Below, piece after piece: positions 40,974 to 49,153 of a stretch of 64,000 nt of DNA. The stretch covers positions 1-64,000 of the forward strand of contig URPA01000005.1 of NCBI GenBank assembly GCA_900549545.1, given 5' to 3'. Below the pieces are notes generated by a model. It was not told where the DNA came from, ran no database searches, and saw nothing but the letters and a program-made list of their open reading frames with translations. The stretch comes from an uncultured Eubacteriales bacterium (GTDB lineage Bacteria; Bacillota; Clostridia; Oscillospirales; Oscillospiraceae). The position numbers and the translations under genes are program-made. Numbering within the stretch: position 1 is the stretch's first letter; each line of letters begins with the position of its first letter.

Positions 40974-42752
40974 TTATTCTTTATCCTCGACAATTGCGAT
41001 ATGCAGCTCGTCAAGCTGCTTCTGCTCCACGGTGGAGGGAGCGCCCATGAGCACATCCTGCGCGTTCTTGTTCATCGGGAAGGGTATGACCTCGCGGATG
41101 CTGTCCTCCCCGGCGAGGAGCATGACCATGCGGTCAACTCCCGGAGCGATGCCCGCGTGAGGGGGCGCGCCGTAGCAGAAGGCGTTATACATGGCGGGGA
41201 ACTTCTTTTTGACATCCTCCTCGCCAAGGCGCACAAGCTCAAAGGCCTTTATCATAATCTCCGGGTCGTGGTTACGCACAGCGCCGGAGGAGAGCTCCAC
41301 ACCGTTGCAGACCAGGTCGTACTGGTCGGCGGTGATGCTCAGGGGGTCGATCTCCCCGCTCTCGGCCTTGAGCAGCACATCCAGCCCGCCGGAGGGCATG
41401 GAGAACGGGTTGTGGCAAAATTCAAGCTCGCCGGACTCCTCGCCGATCTCGTACATCGGGAAGTCCACTATCCAGCAAAATTCGTACCGCTCCTTGTCCA
41501 TATGGCCGGGGACGGCGGCGCCGAGCATTTTACGCATGACGCCCGCGGTCTTTACGGCAGCATTCTTCTTGCCCGCGGCGACGCCGACAAGGCAGCCGGG
41601 CTTGAGGCTCAGCCGCTCGGTGAGCTTGTCCACTCTGTCAGCGAGGAACTTCGCAACGCCGCCCGCAAGGGCGCCGTTTTCATCCACCTTGAACCAGAAG
41701 GGCTTGCAGCCGGACTGTACCTCAACATCGGCGCAGAGCTTGTCGATATTCTTTCTGGTCATGTCGCAGTCGGTGACGACGATGGCCTTGACGGTGTTGC
41801 CCTCAGCAAAGGGGCCAAACTCCGTCCCGCCGCAGAGGTCGGTAATGTCCTCCACCACAAGGTCAATGCGAAGGTCAGGCTTATCCGAGCCGTACTTCTC
41901 CATGGCCTCAAGATAGGGGATGCGCTTGAAGGGCGCGGAGGAGGCTATATCATACGTGCCGTATTTTGCGAAAATCGGGGGCAGAACGTCCTCAAGGACG
42001 GCAAAAACATCGTCCTGCGTGGCAAAGGCCATCTCCATGTCGAGCTGATAAAACTCGCCGGGGGAGCGGTCGCCGCGCGCGTCCTCATCACGGAAGCAGG
42101 GGGCAATCTGGAAATATCTGTCAAAGCCGGAGGTCATCAGCAGCTGCTTGAACTGCTGCGGGGCCTGGGGCAGGGCATAGAACTTGCCGGGGTGCTTGCG
42201 GGCGGGAACAAGATAGTCCCTCGCGCCCTCGGGGGAGGATGCGGTGAGGATGGGGGTGGTTATCTCAAGAAAACCGTGCTCGGTCATGGCCTGCCGCAGG
42301 GCGGAGACGACGTTGCAGCGGAGAATGATATTCTTCTTCACGGCGGGGTTTCTAAGGTCGAGATACCTGTATTTAAGGCGCATGGACTCATCCGCCTCGC
42401 GGCTGCGGTTGATTTCAAAGGGCAGCTCGTTATAGCGGCAGCGTCCGAGAACCTCGATGCTGTCGGGGACTATCTCGATATCGCCGGTGGTCTGCTTGGG
42501 GTTCTTGCTCGCGCGCTCGCGCACGGTGCCGGTGACAGAGATGGTGGACTCCTTATTGATGCCCTTTATCTGCTCCATGAGCTTTTCGTCCTCAATGACG
42601 ACCTGGGTCGTGCCGTAAAAATCACGTACGACGACGAAGGCGAAGTTGCTGCCAACCTCGCGGACATTCTCCATCCAACCGACTATTTTTACCTTTTCGC
42701 CCGCGTTTTCAAGGCGAAGCTCGTTGCAATTATGCGTCCGGGACTGAAACAT
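40974..42752 (-). CDS. aspS: Aspartyl-tRNA synthetase
   Basis: 592 residues. N-terminal OB-fold anticodon domain (VKIVGWMENVREVGSNFAFV), class II motif 2 (PCFRDEDARGDRSPGEFYQLD), the bacterial GAD insertion (about 290-420) and motif 3 (GIAPGVDRMVMLLA). Normal bacterial length. Translated 12 bases after hisS, a frequent pair in Firmicutes. Confidence 0.97.
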   Translation of the reverse strand: MFQSRTHNCNELRLENAGEKVKIVGWMENVREVGSNFAFVVVRDFYGTTQVVIEDEKLMEQIKGINKESTISVTGTVRERASKNPKQTTGDIEIVPDSIEVLGRCRYNELPFEINRSREADESMRLKYRYLDLRNPAVKKNIILRCNVVSALRQAMTEHGFLEITTPILTASSPEGARDYLVPARKHPGKFYALPQAPQQFKQLLMTSGFDRYFQIAPCFRDEDARGDRSPGEFYQLDMEMAFATQDDVFAVLEDVLPPIFAKYGTYDIASSAPFKRIPYLEAMEKYGSDKPDLRIDLVVEDITDLCGGTEFGPFAEGNTVKAIVVTDCDMTRKNIDKLCADVEVQSGCKPFWFKVDENGALAGGVAKFLADRVDKLTERLSLKPGCLVGVAAGKKNAAVKTAGVMRKMLGAAVPGHMDKERYEFCWIVDFPMYEIGEESGELEFCHNPFSMPSGGLDVLLKAESGEIDPLSITADQYDLVCNGVELSSGAVRNHDPEIMIKAFELVRLGEEDVKKKFPAMYNAFCYGAPPHAGIAPGVDRMVMLLAGEDSIREVIPFPMNKNAQDVLMGAPSTVEQKQLDELHIAIVEDKE

Positions 42753-42764
42753 TATATTTGCCTC

Positions 42765-44123
42765 CTACTCTTCTTTTATCAGCGGGGCGCTGTTTCTCCC
42801 GTCAACGCTCTGCCTGATATATTCAGCCGCCTCTTCGGGGCTGAGCTTCTGCTGATTGCCGGTCTGCATATCCTTTACGGAGAGCAGACCCTCTTTTATT
42901 TCATCCTCGCCGATAAGCACCGCGAAGGGGACCTTTATCTTATCGGCATAGCTCATTTTAGCTTTGAATTTCTTCTGCTCACCGTATAGCTGGGTGCGCA
43001 CACCGCCGCCCCGAAGCGCGGTCGCCGCGGCCGCCGCGCTGCTCATATCGTCGGTCATGGGAATGACCAGTGCGTCACAGGGCGCGCTCACAGGCTCATC
43101 GGACAGAAGGCCCTGCTCGTCGAGCACGTAGAAAAGCCTTGTCAGGCCAATGGAGATGCCGACGCCGGGCAGGAGCTTATCCGTATAATACCCCGCGAGG
43201 TTATCATACCGCCCGCCGGAGCAGACGGAGCCGATCTCCGGGTGGTCAAGAAGCTCGGTCTCGTACACGGTGCCCGTGTAGTAGTCAAGCCCGCGCGCGA
43301 TGGTGAGGTCAACGGCGAAGTTCTCCTCCGGCACACCGAAGGCCGCGAGATGCTCCGTCACCGCCAAAAGCTCCTCATAGCCCTTGTCAAAGGTCTCGTC
43401 CACGCCGGTGTACATCTTCAGGCGCTCGAGCACGTAGGCGTTGCTGCCCTTGATGGCCATGAAGTCGAGAATATTCTCCGCCTTGCAGGGCAGGAGCTTC
43501 ACCTCGTCAATAAGCAGCTGCTTTACCTTCTCCTCGCCAATCTTGTCGAGCTTGTCCACGGTGCGCATAATGTCGCCCGCGCGCTCGGCCATGCCGTTCA
43601 TGGCATAAAAGCCGTTTAAGAGCTTGCGGTTGTTGACCTTAATCTTAAATCTGCTCACGCCGAGGGTCTTGAAGGTGTTGTAGATAACAGCGGGAATCTC
43701 CGCCTCGTTTATAATGTCGAGCTTCCCGTCGCCGATGATGTCGATATCGGCCTGATAAAACTCCCGGAAACGCCCGCGCTGTGCGCGCTCACCGCGGTAG
43801 ACCTTGCCTATCTGATAGCGGCGGAAGGGGAAGCACAGCTCTCCATAGTGCGCCGCGACGTACTTTGCCAGCGGCACGGTCAGATCAAAGCGCAGCGCAA
43901 GATCGCTCTCTCCCTTCTGGAAGCGGTATATCTGCTTTTCCGTCTCTCCCCCGCCCTTGGCAAGCAGCACCTGGGCGCTCTCGATGATGGGGGTATCCAG
44001 CGGCGTAAAGCCATAGAGAGAGTAGCTTCGGCGCAGGGCCTCGAGCATACGCTCCATTTTCATCTGCTTTTCCGGCAGCAGCTCCATAAATCCGGAGAGC
44101 GTGCGCGGCGTTACCTTGGACAT
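42765..44123 (-). CDS. hisS: Histidyl-tRNA synthetase
   Basis: 452 residues, class II synthetase: TPIIESAQVLLAK near the start, motif 2 YRGERAQRGRFREFYQ, the His-binding ARGLDYYTGTVYE, and a C-terminal anticodon-binding domain. The sequence matches HisRS rather than the HisZ regulatory paralog because the histidine motif is complete. First gene of hisS-aspS. No T-box leader is visible; the upstream region is a repeat. Confidence 0.96.
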   Translation of the reverse strand: MSKVTPRTLSGFMELLPEKQMKMERMLEALRRSYSLYGFTPLDTPIIESAQVLLAKGGGETEKQIYRFQKGESDLALRFDLTVPLAKYVAAHYGELCFPFRRYQIGKVYRGERAQRGRFREFYQADIDIIGDGKLDIINEAEIPAVIYNTFKTLGVSRFKIKVNNRKLLNGFYAMNGMAERAGDIMRTVDKLDKIGEEKVKQLLIDEVKLLPCKAENILDFMAIKGSNAYVLERLKMYTGVDETFDKGYEELLAVTEHLAAFGVPEENFAVDLTIARGLDYYTGTVYETELLDHPEIGSVCSGGRYDNLAGYYTDKLLPGVGISIGLTRLFYVLDEQGLLSDEPVSAPCDALVIPMTDDMSSAAAAATALRGGGVRTQLYGEQKKFKAKMSYADKIKVPFAVLIGEDEIKEGLLSVKDMQTGNQQKLSPEEAAEYIRQSVDGRNSAPLIKEE

Positions 44124-44162
44124 TGAATTTAACCTCTTTTCATTTGTTGCAGCGCACCGCTT

Positions 44163-44332
44163 AAAGCCTCCCCTTCGTAAGGGGAGGTGGCAAAAATCTT
44201 TGATTTTTGTCGGAGAGGTCGTCTTTTGCAGTAACGATTTCAGATTGTGTTAATTTCACTTTTTACGACCTCTCAGTCGCTGCGCGACAGCTCCCCTTAC
44301 GCAGGGGAGCCTTTGAATTGTGCAAATTTTGT
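44163..44332. repeat. Palindromic MITE-like repeat upstream of hisS
   Basis: The ends are inverted: AAAGCCTCCCCTTCG with an internal AAGGGGAG at the left, and CTCCCCTTACGCAGGGGAGC at the right. Inner arms GGAGAGGTCGT and ACGACCTCTC also pair. Similar pieces lie at 44848-44869 and 60043-60106. No coding frame. Confidence 0.75.
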
Positions 44333-44396
44333 TCTTGTTCCCTAAAACGCCTCTGCGGATGCAGCCTTGCGAAAGGGGAGTCAAGGGGTGGTGTTC

Positions 44397-44801
44397 TTAT
44401 CTCTTCTGGGGATTGACGATGTTGCGCCAATCGAGATCGCCCCGGCGCAGGCCCTGCACAAGCACCTCCGCCGTGGCGGCGTTGGTGGCAAATGGTATCT
44501 GGTACTGGTCGCACAGGCGCTCGATCTTGTTGATATCGTCAAAGCCCTTGGGGTTTGCCGGGTCGCAGAAGAACAGCACAAGGTCTATCTCGTTAAAAGA
44601 CAGCCGCGCGCCGATCTGCTGGGCGCCGCCCTGATCCGCGTGCAGATACAGGGTTATGGGCAGGCCTGTTGCCTCGGAAACCAGCTTGCCCGTCACATGG
44701 GTGGCGCAGAGGGAATGTTCCGCCAAAATACCGCAATAGGCGATGCAGAACTGAACCATAAGCTCTTTTTTTCTGTCGTGTGCCATCAATGCAATGTTCA
44801 T
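44397..44801 (-). CDS. Methylglyoxal-synthase-like protein, probably not catalytic
   Basis: 134 residues of MGS-like fold starting NIALMAHDRKKELMVQF. Known MgsA enzymes have ATGTTG for phosphate, GGDQQ with the catalytic Asp, and a His before the DPD-like motif. Here these read ATHVTG (33-38), GGAQQ (Ala60) and GFDD (Phe87 for His). The general frame, QQIGARL and ATNAATAEVL, is kept. Loss of the base and of phosphate contacts makes conversion of dihydroxyacetone phosphate unlikely; it may bind a ligand for regulation. No frameshift or stop, so it is a maintained gene rather than a decayed one. Confidence 0.88.
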   Translation of the reverse strand: MNIALMAHDRKKELMVQFCIAYCGILAEHSLCATHVTGKLVSEATGLPITLYLHADQGGAQQIGARLSFNEIDLVLFFCDPANPKGFDDINKIERLCDQYQIPFATNAATAEVLVQGLRRGDLDWRNIVNPQKR

Positions 44802-44847
44802 TTAAAAATCCCCCGTCCTAAAATCTTCTGAAATCAAACTATTACAG

Positions 44848-44869
44848 CCTCCCCTGTGTAAGGGGGAGG
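44848..44869. repeat. Short palindromic repeat, CCTCCCC/GGGGAGG type
   Basis: A hairpin related to the end of the 44163-44332 element, followed by a T-run on the plus strand, between PBP2 and the MGS-like gene. Confidence 0.6.
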
Positions 44870-44933
44870 TTTTTGTCGTCTATTTTTTGCCGTCCTATTA
44901 TAATAACACTTTGTCCAAACTGCAAGCCAAAAA

Positions 44934-47060
44934 TCACTTCAAAAGCGCCATTTCCGGCTCGGATGTGTCAGTATACTGGCAGAGATTGATGTAAACATCC
45001 ATTATCTGCCGCGCCATGAACTGCACGGAAGCACCGGAGGTTCCTCGCTCTACGACCACGGCGATGGCGATCTGCGGATCGTCAAAGGGGCCGTAGCACA
45101 TGAAGATACCGTCGTTTGCTATCTTTTCGCCCTTCTGAGCGGTGCCGGTCTTGCCGGCCACATCCCATGCGCAGTCTGCCCAGATCTTGGCGTTGGTGCC
45201 GTTGTGCTCCCAGTTGTGAAGCACCTCCCACATGCCGTCATGGATGGCCGCCCAGTTATAGTCCGCCGACTCCACAACGCTCAGCACCTCCGGCTCACGC
45301 TCATAGATCTTCTCGCTGTAATCAAAGCTGCGCACAGCCTTGAGAATTGAGGCGGAATGGCGCGTACCGCCGTTTGCGACAACGGCGCAGTATTCAGCAA
45401 GCTGCAAGGGAGAGAACACGCTGTCCGACTGGCCGATAGCGGCCTGCAGCGCGTCGCCCTGACGCCACTCGGTGCCCGCGTAATCCACGTGGTTGCGGCG
45501 GTTTGCCATGTTGCCCCTGGTTTCCACAAGCTCAATGCCCGTGGCCTCGCCGAGGCCGAAGGCATGGGCCGCCTCCTCCAGATGGTCTATACCGACCTTG
45601 TCGCCGATGGTATAGAAAAAGTAGTTGCAGGAGTCTCTTATAGCGTCGGTCACATTGTCCGCGTCGTGGGTGTAATGCTCGCCCTTGCCCGCGTTCCAGA
45701 TCCAGCACTCAGGCGAGTAGCCCGCGGCGGCGTACTTCGTGAACACGCCCTCGCAGTCGATCTTATCCTCGGTATTTATAACACCCTCATTCAGGGCGGC
45801 AATGGCCGTGCAGGGCTTGAAGGTGGAGCCGGGGGCGTAAGCGCCCATCAGCGCCCGGTTAAACAGCGGCGCATTCGGTGTCTCCATGAGCTCCTGATAG
45901 TCCTCAATGATAGATGAGGCATTGAAGCTGGGCCAGCTCGCCAGAGCCAGCGGCTCACCGGTCTTGACGTCCACCACAGCGATGGCGGCGCCGGTTATCT
46001 CATCCTTAAACTCGGGGTCGATCTCCTCGCCGCGGAGCTGAGCCTCGCCCTTCTTCTGCTCCACCAGCTCCTTGAGCTGCTGGACGCCGTTGGAGAGGAT
46101 ACGCTCGACCTGCTCCTGAAGGGCAAGGTCGATTGTCAGGTACACGTGGTTGCCGGGCTCCGGCTCCTCAGTGTAGACGGTGCTCAGGATGGTTCCGGAG
46201 CTGTTGCGCGTCTCGACGACGGTCCCGTCCGCCCCGTGGAGATAGCTTTCAAAGGCGTACTCCACGCCGTCCTTCCCGACCATGGCGTCATTTGCGTATT
46301 TCATCAGGGAGTATTTTTCAAACTCCTCCTCCGTCATCAGGCCGACGTAGCCCAGCAGGTGCGCGGCGTAATCTGTGTTGAAGTCACGCACATAGGCGCG
46401 CCTGACCTCGATGCCGACGAGCTTATTCTCCATGATGGCGGAAATGAGCTGCATGGAGGCATCCTCAACGAATATATAGTCCGCGGTATTTATCGAGTAG
46501 CGGACGTTTATGGAGTAGCGGATACCGGCGATAATGCGCATCTGCTCGGCGGTGTAGGAGTTATCTATATCATACCTTGTGCGCATATAGCTCAAAAGCT
46601 CCACCGCCGTCGGGTTTTCGGGCAGCGCTTTGCCCCTGTCGGTAAAGTAGGCTTTGAGCATGGTGCGCTGGATTTCGGTCATGTTCGCGTCATACTCAAA
46701 AGGCGGGGTCATCGTGATGGGCAGGTCGTCGATATAATCATCGCCAAAGCTCTGCACCATCTCCACAAGCTCAAGGATAACGGCGTTCGGGTCATCGTTA
46801 GCGAAGAGCTTGTCTATATCGATCTCAAGGTTGTAGCACTCCTTGTTGCTGACCATTATTCTGCCGTAGCGGTCGAGAATATTGCCTCTCGCGGCGGTGA
46901 TGGGCGACTCGGAGGTGCTGACAGCATCATCCCGGCTGTAATATTCCTCGCCCTCAATTATCTGGAGCTGGTAGAGGAACACAAGATACACCGCCAGCGC
47001 CAGCAGCACAATAACAATCATGGCCGTGCGTCTGGAGGGTTTTATAATTCTGTTATTCAT
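44934..47060 (-). CDS. mrdA: Penicillin-binding protein 2 (elongation transpeptidase)
   Basis: 708 residues. One N-terminal membrane helix (about 13-32), PBP dimerisation domain (about 50-300), then a transpeptidase domain with the three catalytic motifs: STFKP (nucleophile Ser, SxxK), SCN and KTGTAQ. It cross-links cell-wall peptidoglycan during elongation with RodA and MreBCD; mreD and mreC lie directly upstream in the same operon. No glycosyltransferase domain, so class B. Confidence 0.94.
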   Translation of the reverse strand: MNNRIIKPSRRTAMIVIVLLALAVYLVFLYQLQIIEGEEYYSRDDAVSTSESPITAARGNILDRYGRIMVSNKECYNLEIDIDKLFANDDPNAVILELVEMVQSFGDDYIDDLPITMTPPFEYDANMTEIQRTMLKAYFTDRGKALPENPTAVELLSYMRTRYDIDNSYTAEQMRIIAGIRYSINVRYSINTADYIFVEDASMQLISAIMENKLVGIEVRRAYVRDFNTDYAAHLLGYVGLMTEEEFEKYSLMKYANDAMVGKDGVEYAFESYLHGADGTVVETRNSSGTILSTVYTEEPEPGNHVYLTIDLALQEQVERILSNGVQQLKELVEQKKGEAQLRGEEIDPEFKDEITGAAIAVVDVKTGEPLALASWPSFNASSIIEDYQELMETPNAPLFNRALMGAYAPGSTFKPCTAIAALNEGVINTEDKIDCEGVFTKYAAAGYSPECWIWNAGKGEHYTHDADNVTDAIRDSCNYFFYTIGDKVGIDHLEEAAHAFGLGEATGIELVETRGNMANRRNHVDYAGTEWRQGDALQAAIGQSDSVFSPLQLAEYCAVVANGGTRHSASILKAVRSFDYSEKIYEREPEVLSVVESADYNWAAIHDGMWEVLHNWEHNGTNAKIWADCAWDVAGKTGTAQKGEKIANDGIFMCYGPFDDPQIAIAVVVERGTSGASVQFMARQIMDVYINLCQYTDTSEPEMALLK

Positions 47061-47090
47061 TGCTTATCCTTTCGTTGCGCCGTTCGTTCA

Positions 47091-47585
47091 TCACTCAATC
47101 CACTTGGCGGGCGGAAAATAAGCGAGAGCGGCAGGCGGCAGGGACCACAGGGTTTGCAGCGCGACGGTGGGCAGCATGGCGGTTGAAAAGCCGTCGGCCG
47201 AGGCGGTGCCCAACATCTGGACAAGGGCGGTTATCAAAAGCCCGGCAAAGGCCGCCGCCATGAAGGCGAAAAAGCGCTTGTTGAGGAAAAAATGCGCCAC
47301 GAAGCCCGACGCGAAGGCCAGCGCCGGGAAAAGCACCGTGAACAAAACGGTGTTTTCCACAAAGGCCATGTCCGCGAATATGCCCATAATGAGCCCGAAC
47401 ACCGCGCCCCAGCTTGCCCCCTCGAACATGCCCACGGCGATAGCCACTGCCGGCAGGAACATCGGGCAGGCGCCCGCTATGCGCAGCTGGGTAAAGAGCG
47501 TGTTCTGGCACAGAAGGGCAAGGAGCATATACAGGGCGTATTTAAGCGTCCGCTTTATATTTACTTTTTTGAAAATTTCTTTCAA
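47091..47585 (-). CDS. mreD: Rod-shape protein MreD
   Basis: 164 residues, about five membrane helices, with LLCQNTLFTQLRIAGACPMFLP near the start, usual for MreD. It links MreC with the elongasome. It starts 2 bases after the mreC stop. No mreB lies in the window. Confidence 0.85.
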   Translation of the reverse strand: MKEIFKKVNIKRTLKYALYMLLALLCQNTLFTQLRIAGACPMFLPAVAIAVGMFEGASWGAVFGLIMGIFADMAFVENTVLFTVLFPALAFASGFVAHFFLNKRFFAFMAAAFAGLLITALVQMLGTASADGFSTAMLPTVALQTLWSLPPAALAYFPPAKWIE

Positions 47586-47587
47586 AA

Positions 47588-48430
47588 TTACTCCACCACT
47601 TCAAAGCTCTTTATCACAAAAACCTGCACCAGCGAATCAAGGTCGCAGGCGGGCTCAACAATGCCGTATTCAATCTGGCCGCCGGCCTCGGTCTGGACGC
47701 TGGAGATGGTGCCGATAAGCAGGCCCGCCGGGAAGCCGCCGCCGGAGCCGGAGGTCAGCACCTCATCGTCCTTATATATCTGCGCGCCGTCAGCGAGGAA
47801 GGTGAGCTTTGCGGTCTTATCCTTCATGAGGGCAAATTCGCCCACCACCATGCCGGAGCTGCCTCCGACGCCGACGAAGGCGCCGACGCTCATGTCAACG
47901 TCAATAACCGTGCTGACGGTGGCCCAGGTCTCACCGAGCTCCGTCACCTGACCGACGAGCACGCCGTACTCGGTCACAACGGGGTCGCCCATCTCAATGC
48001 CGCTGCTCGCGCCCTTGGAGATGGTGAAGGAGGATGACCAGTTGGACGACGACCACAAAACCACCTTGGCGGATTCAAACTCATAATCCGTGTGCTTTTC
48101 ACGCAGATTCAGCAGCTCTCTCAGCAGAACATTCTCCTCCGATGCGGCTATGCCGTCACGGGCGGACTGCTGCGCGTCGGCAAGCTGGGAGCGCAGCGAT
48201 TCATTTTCCGCCCGCAGCGAGTCATACTCGAAGAGGTAGCCGTAAATAGTGTCAAAGCGGTTGACCGCAGAGCTGAGAACCTTTTGAATCGGGGCCTTGA
48301 CTATCCCGGTCACGTTCTGAATAAAGCTCGTCCCACCGCCGCGGGCAATGGCGCTGATGGCGATGATAAGCGCGACCGCCGCCACGATAATGCCCATGCG
48401 GACTCCGTTTTTGCGCAGATATTCTTTCAT
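47588..48430 (-). CDS. mreC: Rod-shape protein MreC
   Basis: 280 residues from ATG at 48430 with GGAGAT 5 bases before; a start four codons earlier would overlap that site. A membrane helix (about 11-30), a coiled coil (about 60-100, LRAENESLRSQLADAQQ) and the two beta-barrel domains with GMVVGEFALM and ILGxV-like VLTSGSGGGFPAGLLIG are as in MreC. It organises elongation enzymes outside the membrane. Its ribosome site is inside a 15-bp inverted repeat (see 48434-48505). Confidence 0.92.
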   Translation of the reverse strand: MKEYLRKNGVRMGIIVAAVALIIAISAIARGGGTSFIQNVTGIVKAPIQKVLSSAVNRFDTIYGYLFEYDSLRAENESLRSQLADAQQSARDGIAASEENVLLRELLNLREKHTDYEFESAKVVLWSSSNWSSSFTISKGASSGIEMGDPVVTEYGVLVGQVTELGETWATVSTVIDVDMSVGAFVGVGGSSGMVVGEFALMKDKTAKLTFLADGAQIYKDDEVLTSGSGGGFPAGLLIGTISSVQTEAGGQIEYGIVEPACDLDSLVQVFVIKSFEVVE

Positions 48431-48433
48431 AGT

Positions 48434-48505
48434 AATCTCCATTTAGCCACATTCCGACAGCACAAACGGGAATTAAAAACCTCCATATGCGGCTAAATGG
48501 AGATT
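48434..48505 (-). promoter_or_regulatory. Leader hairpin masking the mreC ribosome site
   Basis: AATCTCCATTTAGCC (48434-48448) and GGCTAAATGGAGATT (48491-48505) form a perfect 15-bp stem around a 42-nt loop. In the minus-strand mRNA the 3' arm contains GGAGA, the Shine-Dalgarno of mreC. Folding would block translation. Confidence 0.6.
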
Positions 48506-48575
48506 TTCGGCATGTGCCGCGGTTGCCGCTTTTGCGGCGAGCGGCACGCCGTTTTTAATCAGGTATTGTTATTTA

Positions 48576-49148
48576 TCACAATACCTCCACGCCCCGTTGT
48601 TTTAACATTTCACCAAGCATACACAGCGGCAGACCCATAACATTAAAAAAGTCCCCCTCTATGCTCTGCACAAACAGCGCGGCCTTTCCCTGGGCGCCGT
48701 AAGCGCCCGCCTTATCCATAGGCTCGCCGGTTTTGATGTAGGCGGCAATCTCCCGCTCGCTCAGCGGGCGAAAACGCACCCTCGTCACATCAAATTGGCA
48801 GCTCTCTTCCCCGTCCTTTATCAGGCACACCCCGGTGTACACCTCGTGCACATTGCCGGAGAGCAGCCGGAGCATCTGCCCGGCCTCCTGCTCGGAATGG
48901 GGCTTTCCAAGCACCCGGCCATCGACCCAGACAATAGTGTCCGCTCCGATGACGGTGTCCCCCGCCGCTCTCGCGGCGGCAACCTCCCGGGCCTTAGCCG
49001 AGGCGAGAGCCATCACAAGCTCTCCCGGCCCCACGCCCTCGGGCGGCTTTTCCTCGCCCTTTGCGGGGATAATAACCAAATCTTTTACATCCAGCATCTC
49101 CATAAGCTCGCGCCGTCTGGGTGAGCCGGAGGCAAGAACAATGCTCAT
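48576..49148 (-). CDS. maf: Maf-family nucleotide pyrophosphatase
   Basis: 190 residues from ATG at 49148 (MSIVLASGSPRRRELM); a TTG three codons upstream overlaps the previous stop and is closer to GGAG, so it may be used. Signature SGSPRR at the start, ADTIVWVDGRVLGKP and YIKTGEPMDKAGAYGAQG are conserved. Maf proteins hydrolyse modified or canonical dTTP/UTP and affect septation. Often located near mreBCD, as here. Confidence 0.93.
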   Translation of the reverse strand: MSIVLASGSPRRRELMEMLDVKDLVIIPAKGEEKPPEGVGPGELVMALASAKAREVAAARAAGDTVIGADTIVWVDGRVLGKPHSEQEAGQMLRLLSGNVHEVYTGVCLIKDGEESCQFDVTRVRFRPLSEREIAAYIKTGEPMDKAGAYGAQGKAALFVQSIEGDFFNVMGLPLCMLGEMLKQRGVEVL

Positions 49149-49153
49149 TTTGA

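Noticed and set aside
41001..42989. 662-codon plus-strand open frame opposite aspS
   Set aside because: It is antisense to an unmistakable aspartyl-tRNA synthetase and spans the aspS-hisS junction.
44124..44396. T-box leader for hisS-aspS
   Set aside because: No T-box sequence or antiterminator pair is present; the region is a palindromic repeat with inverted ends.
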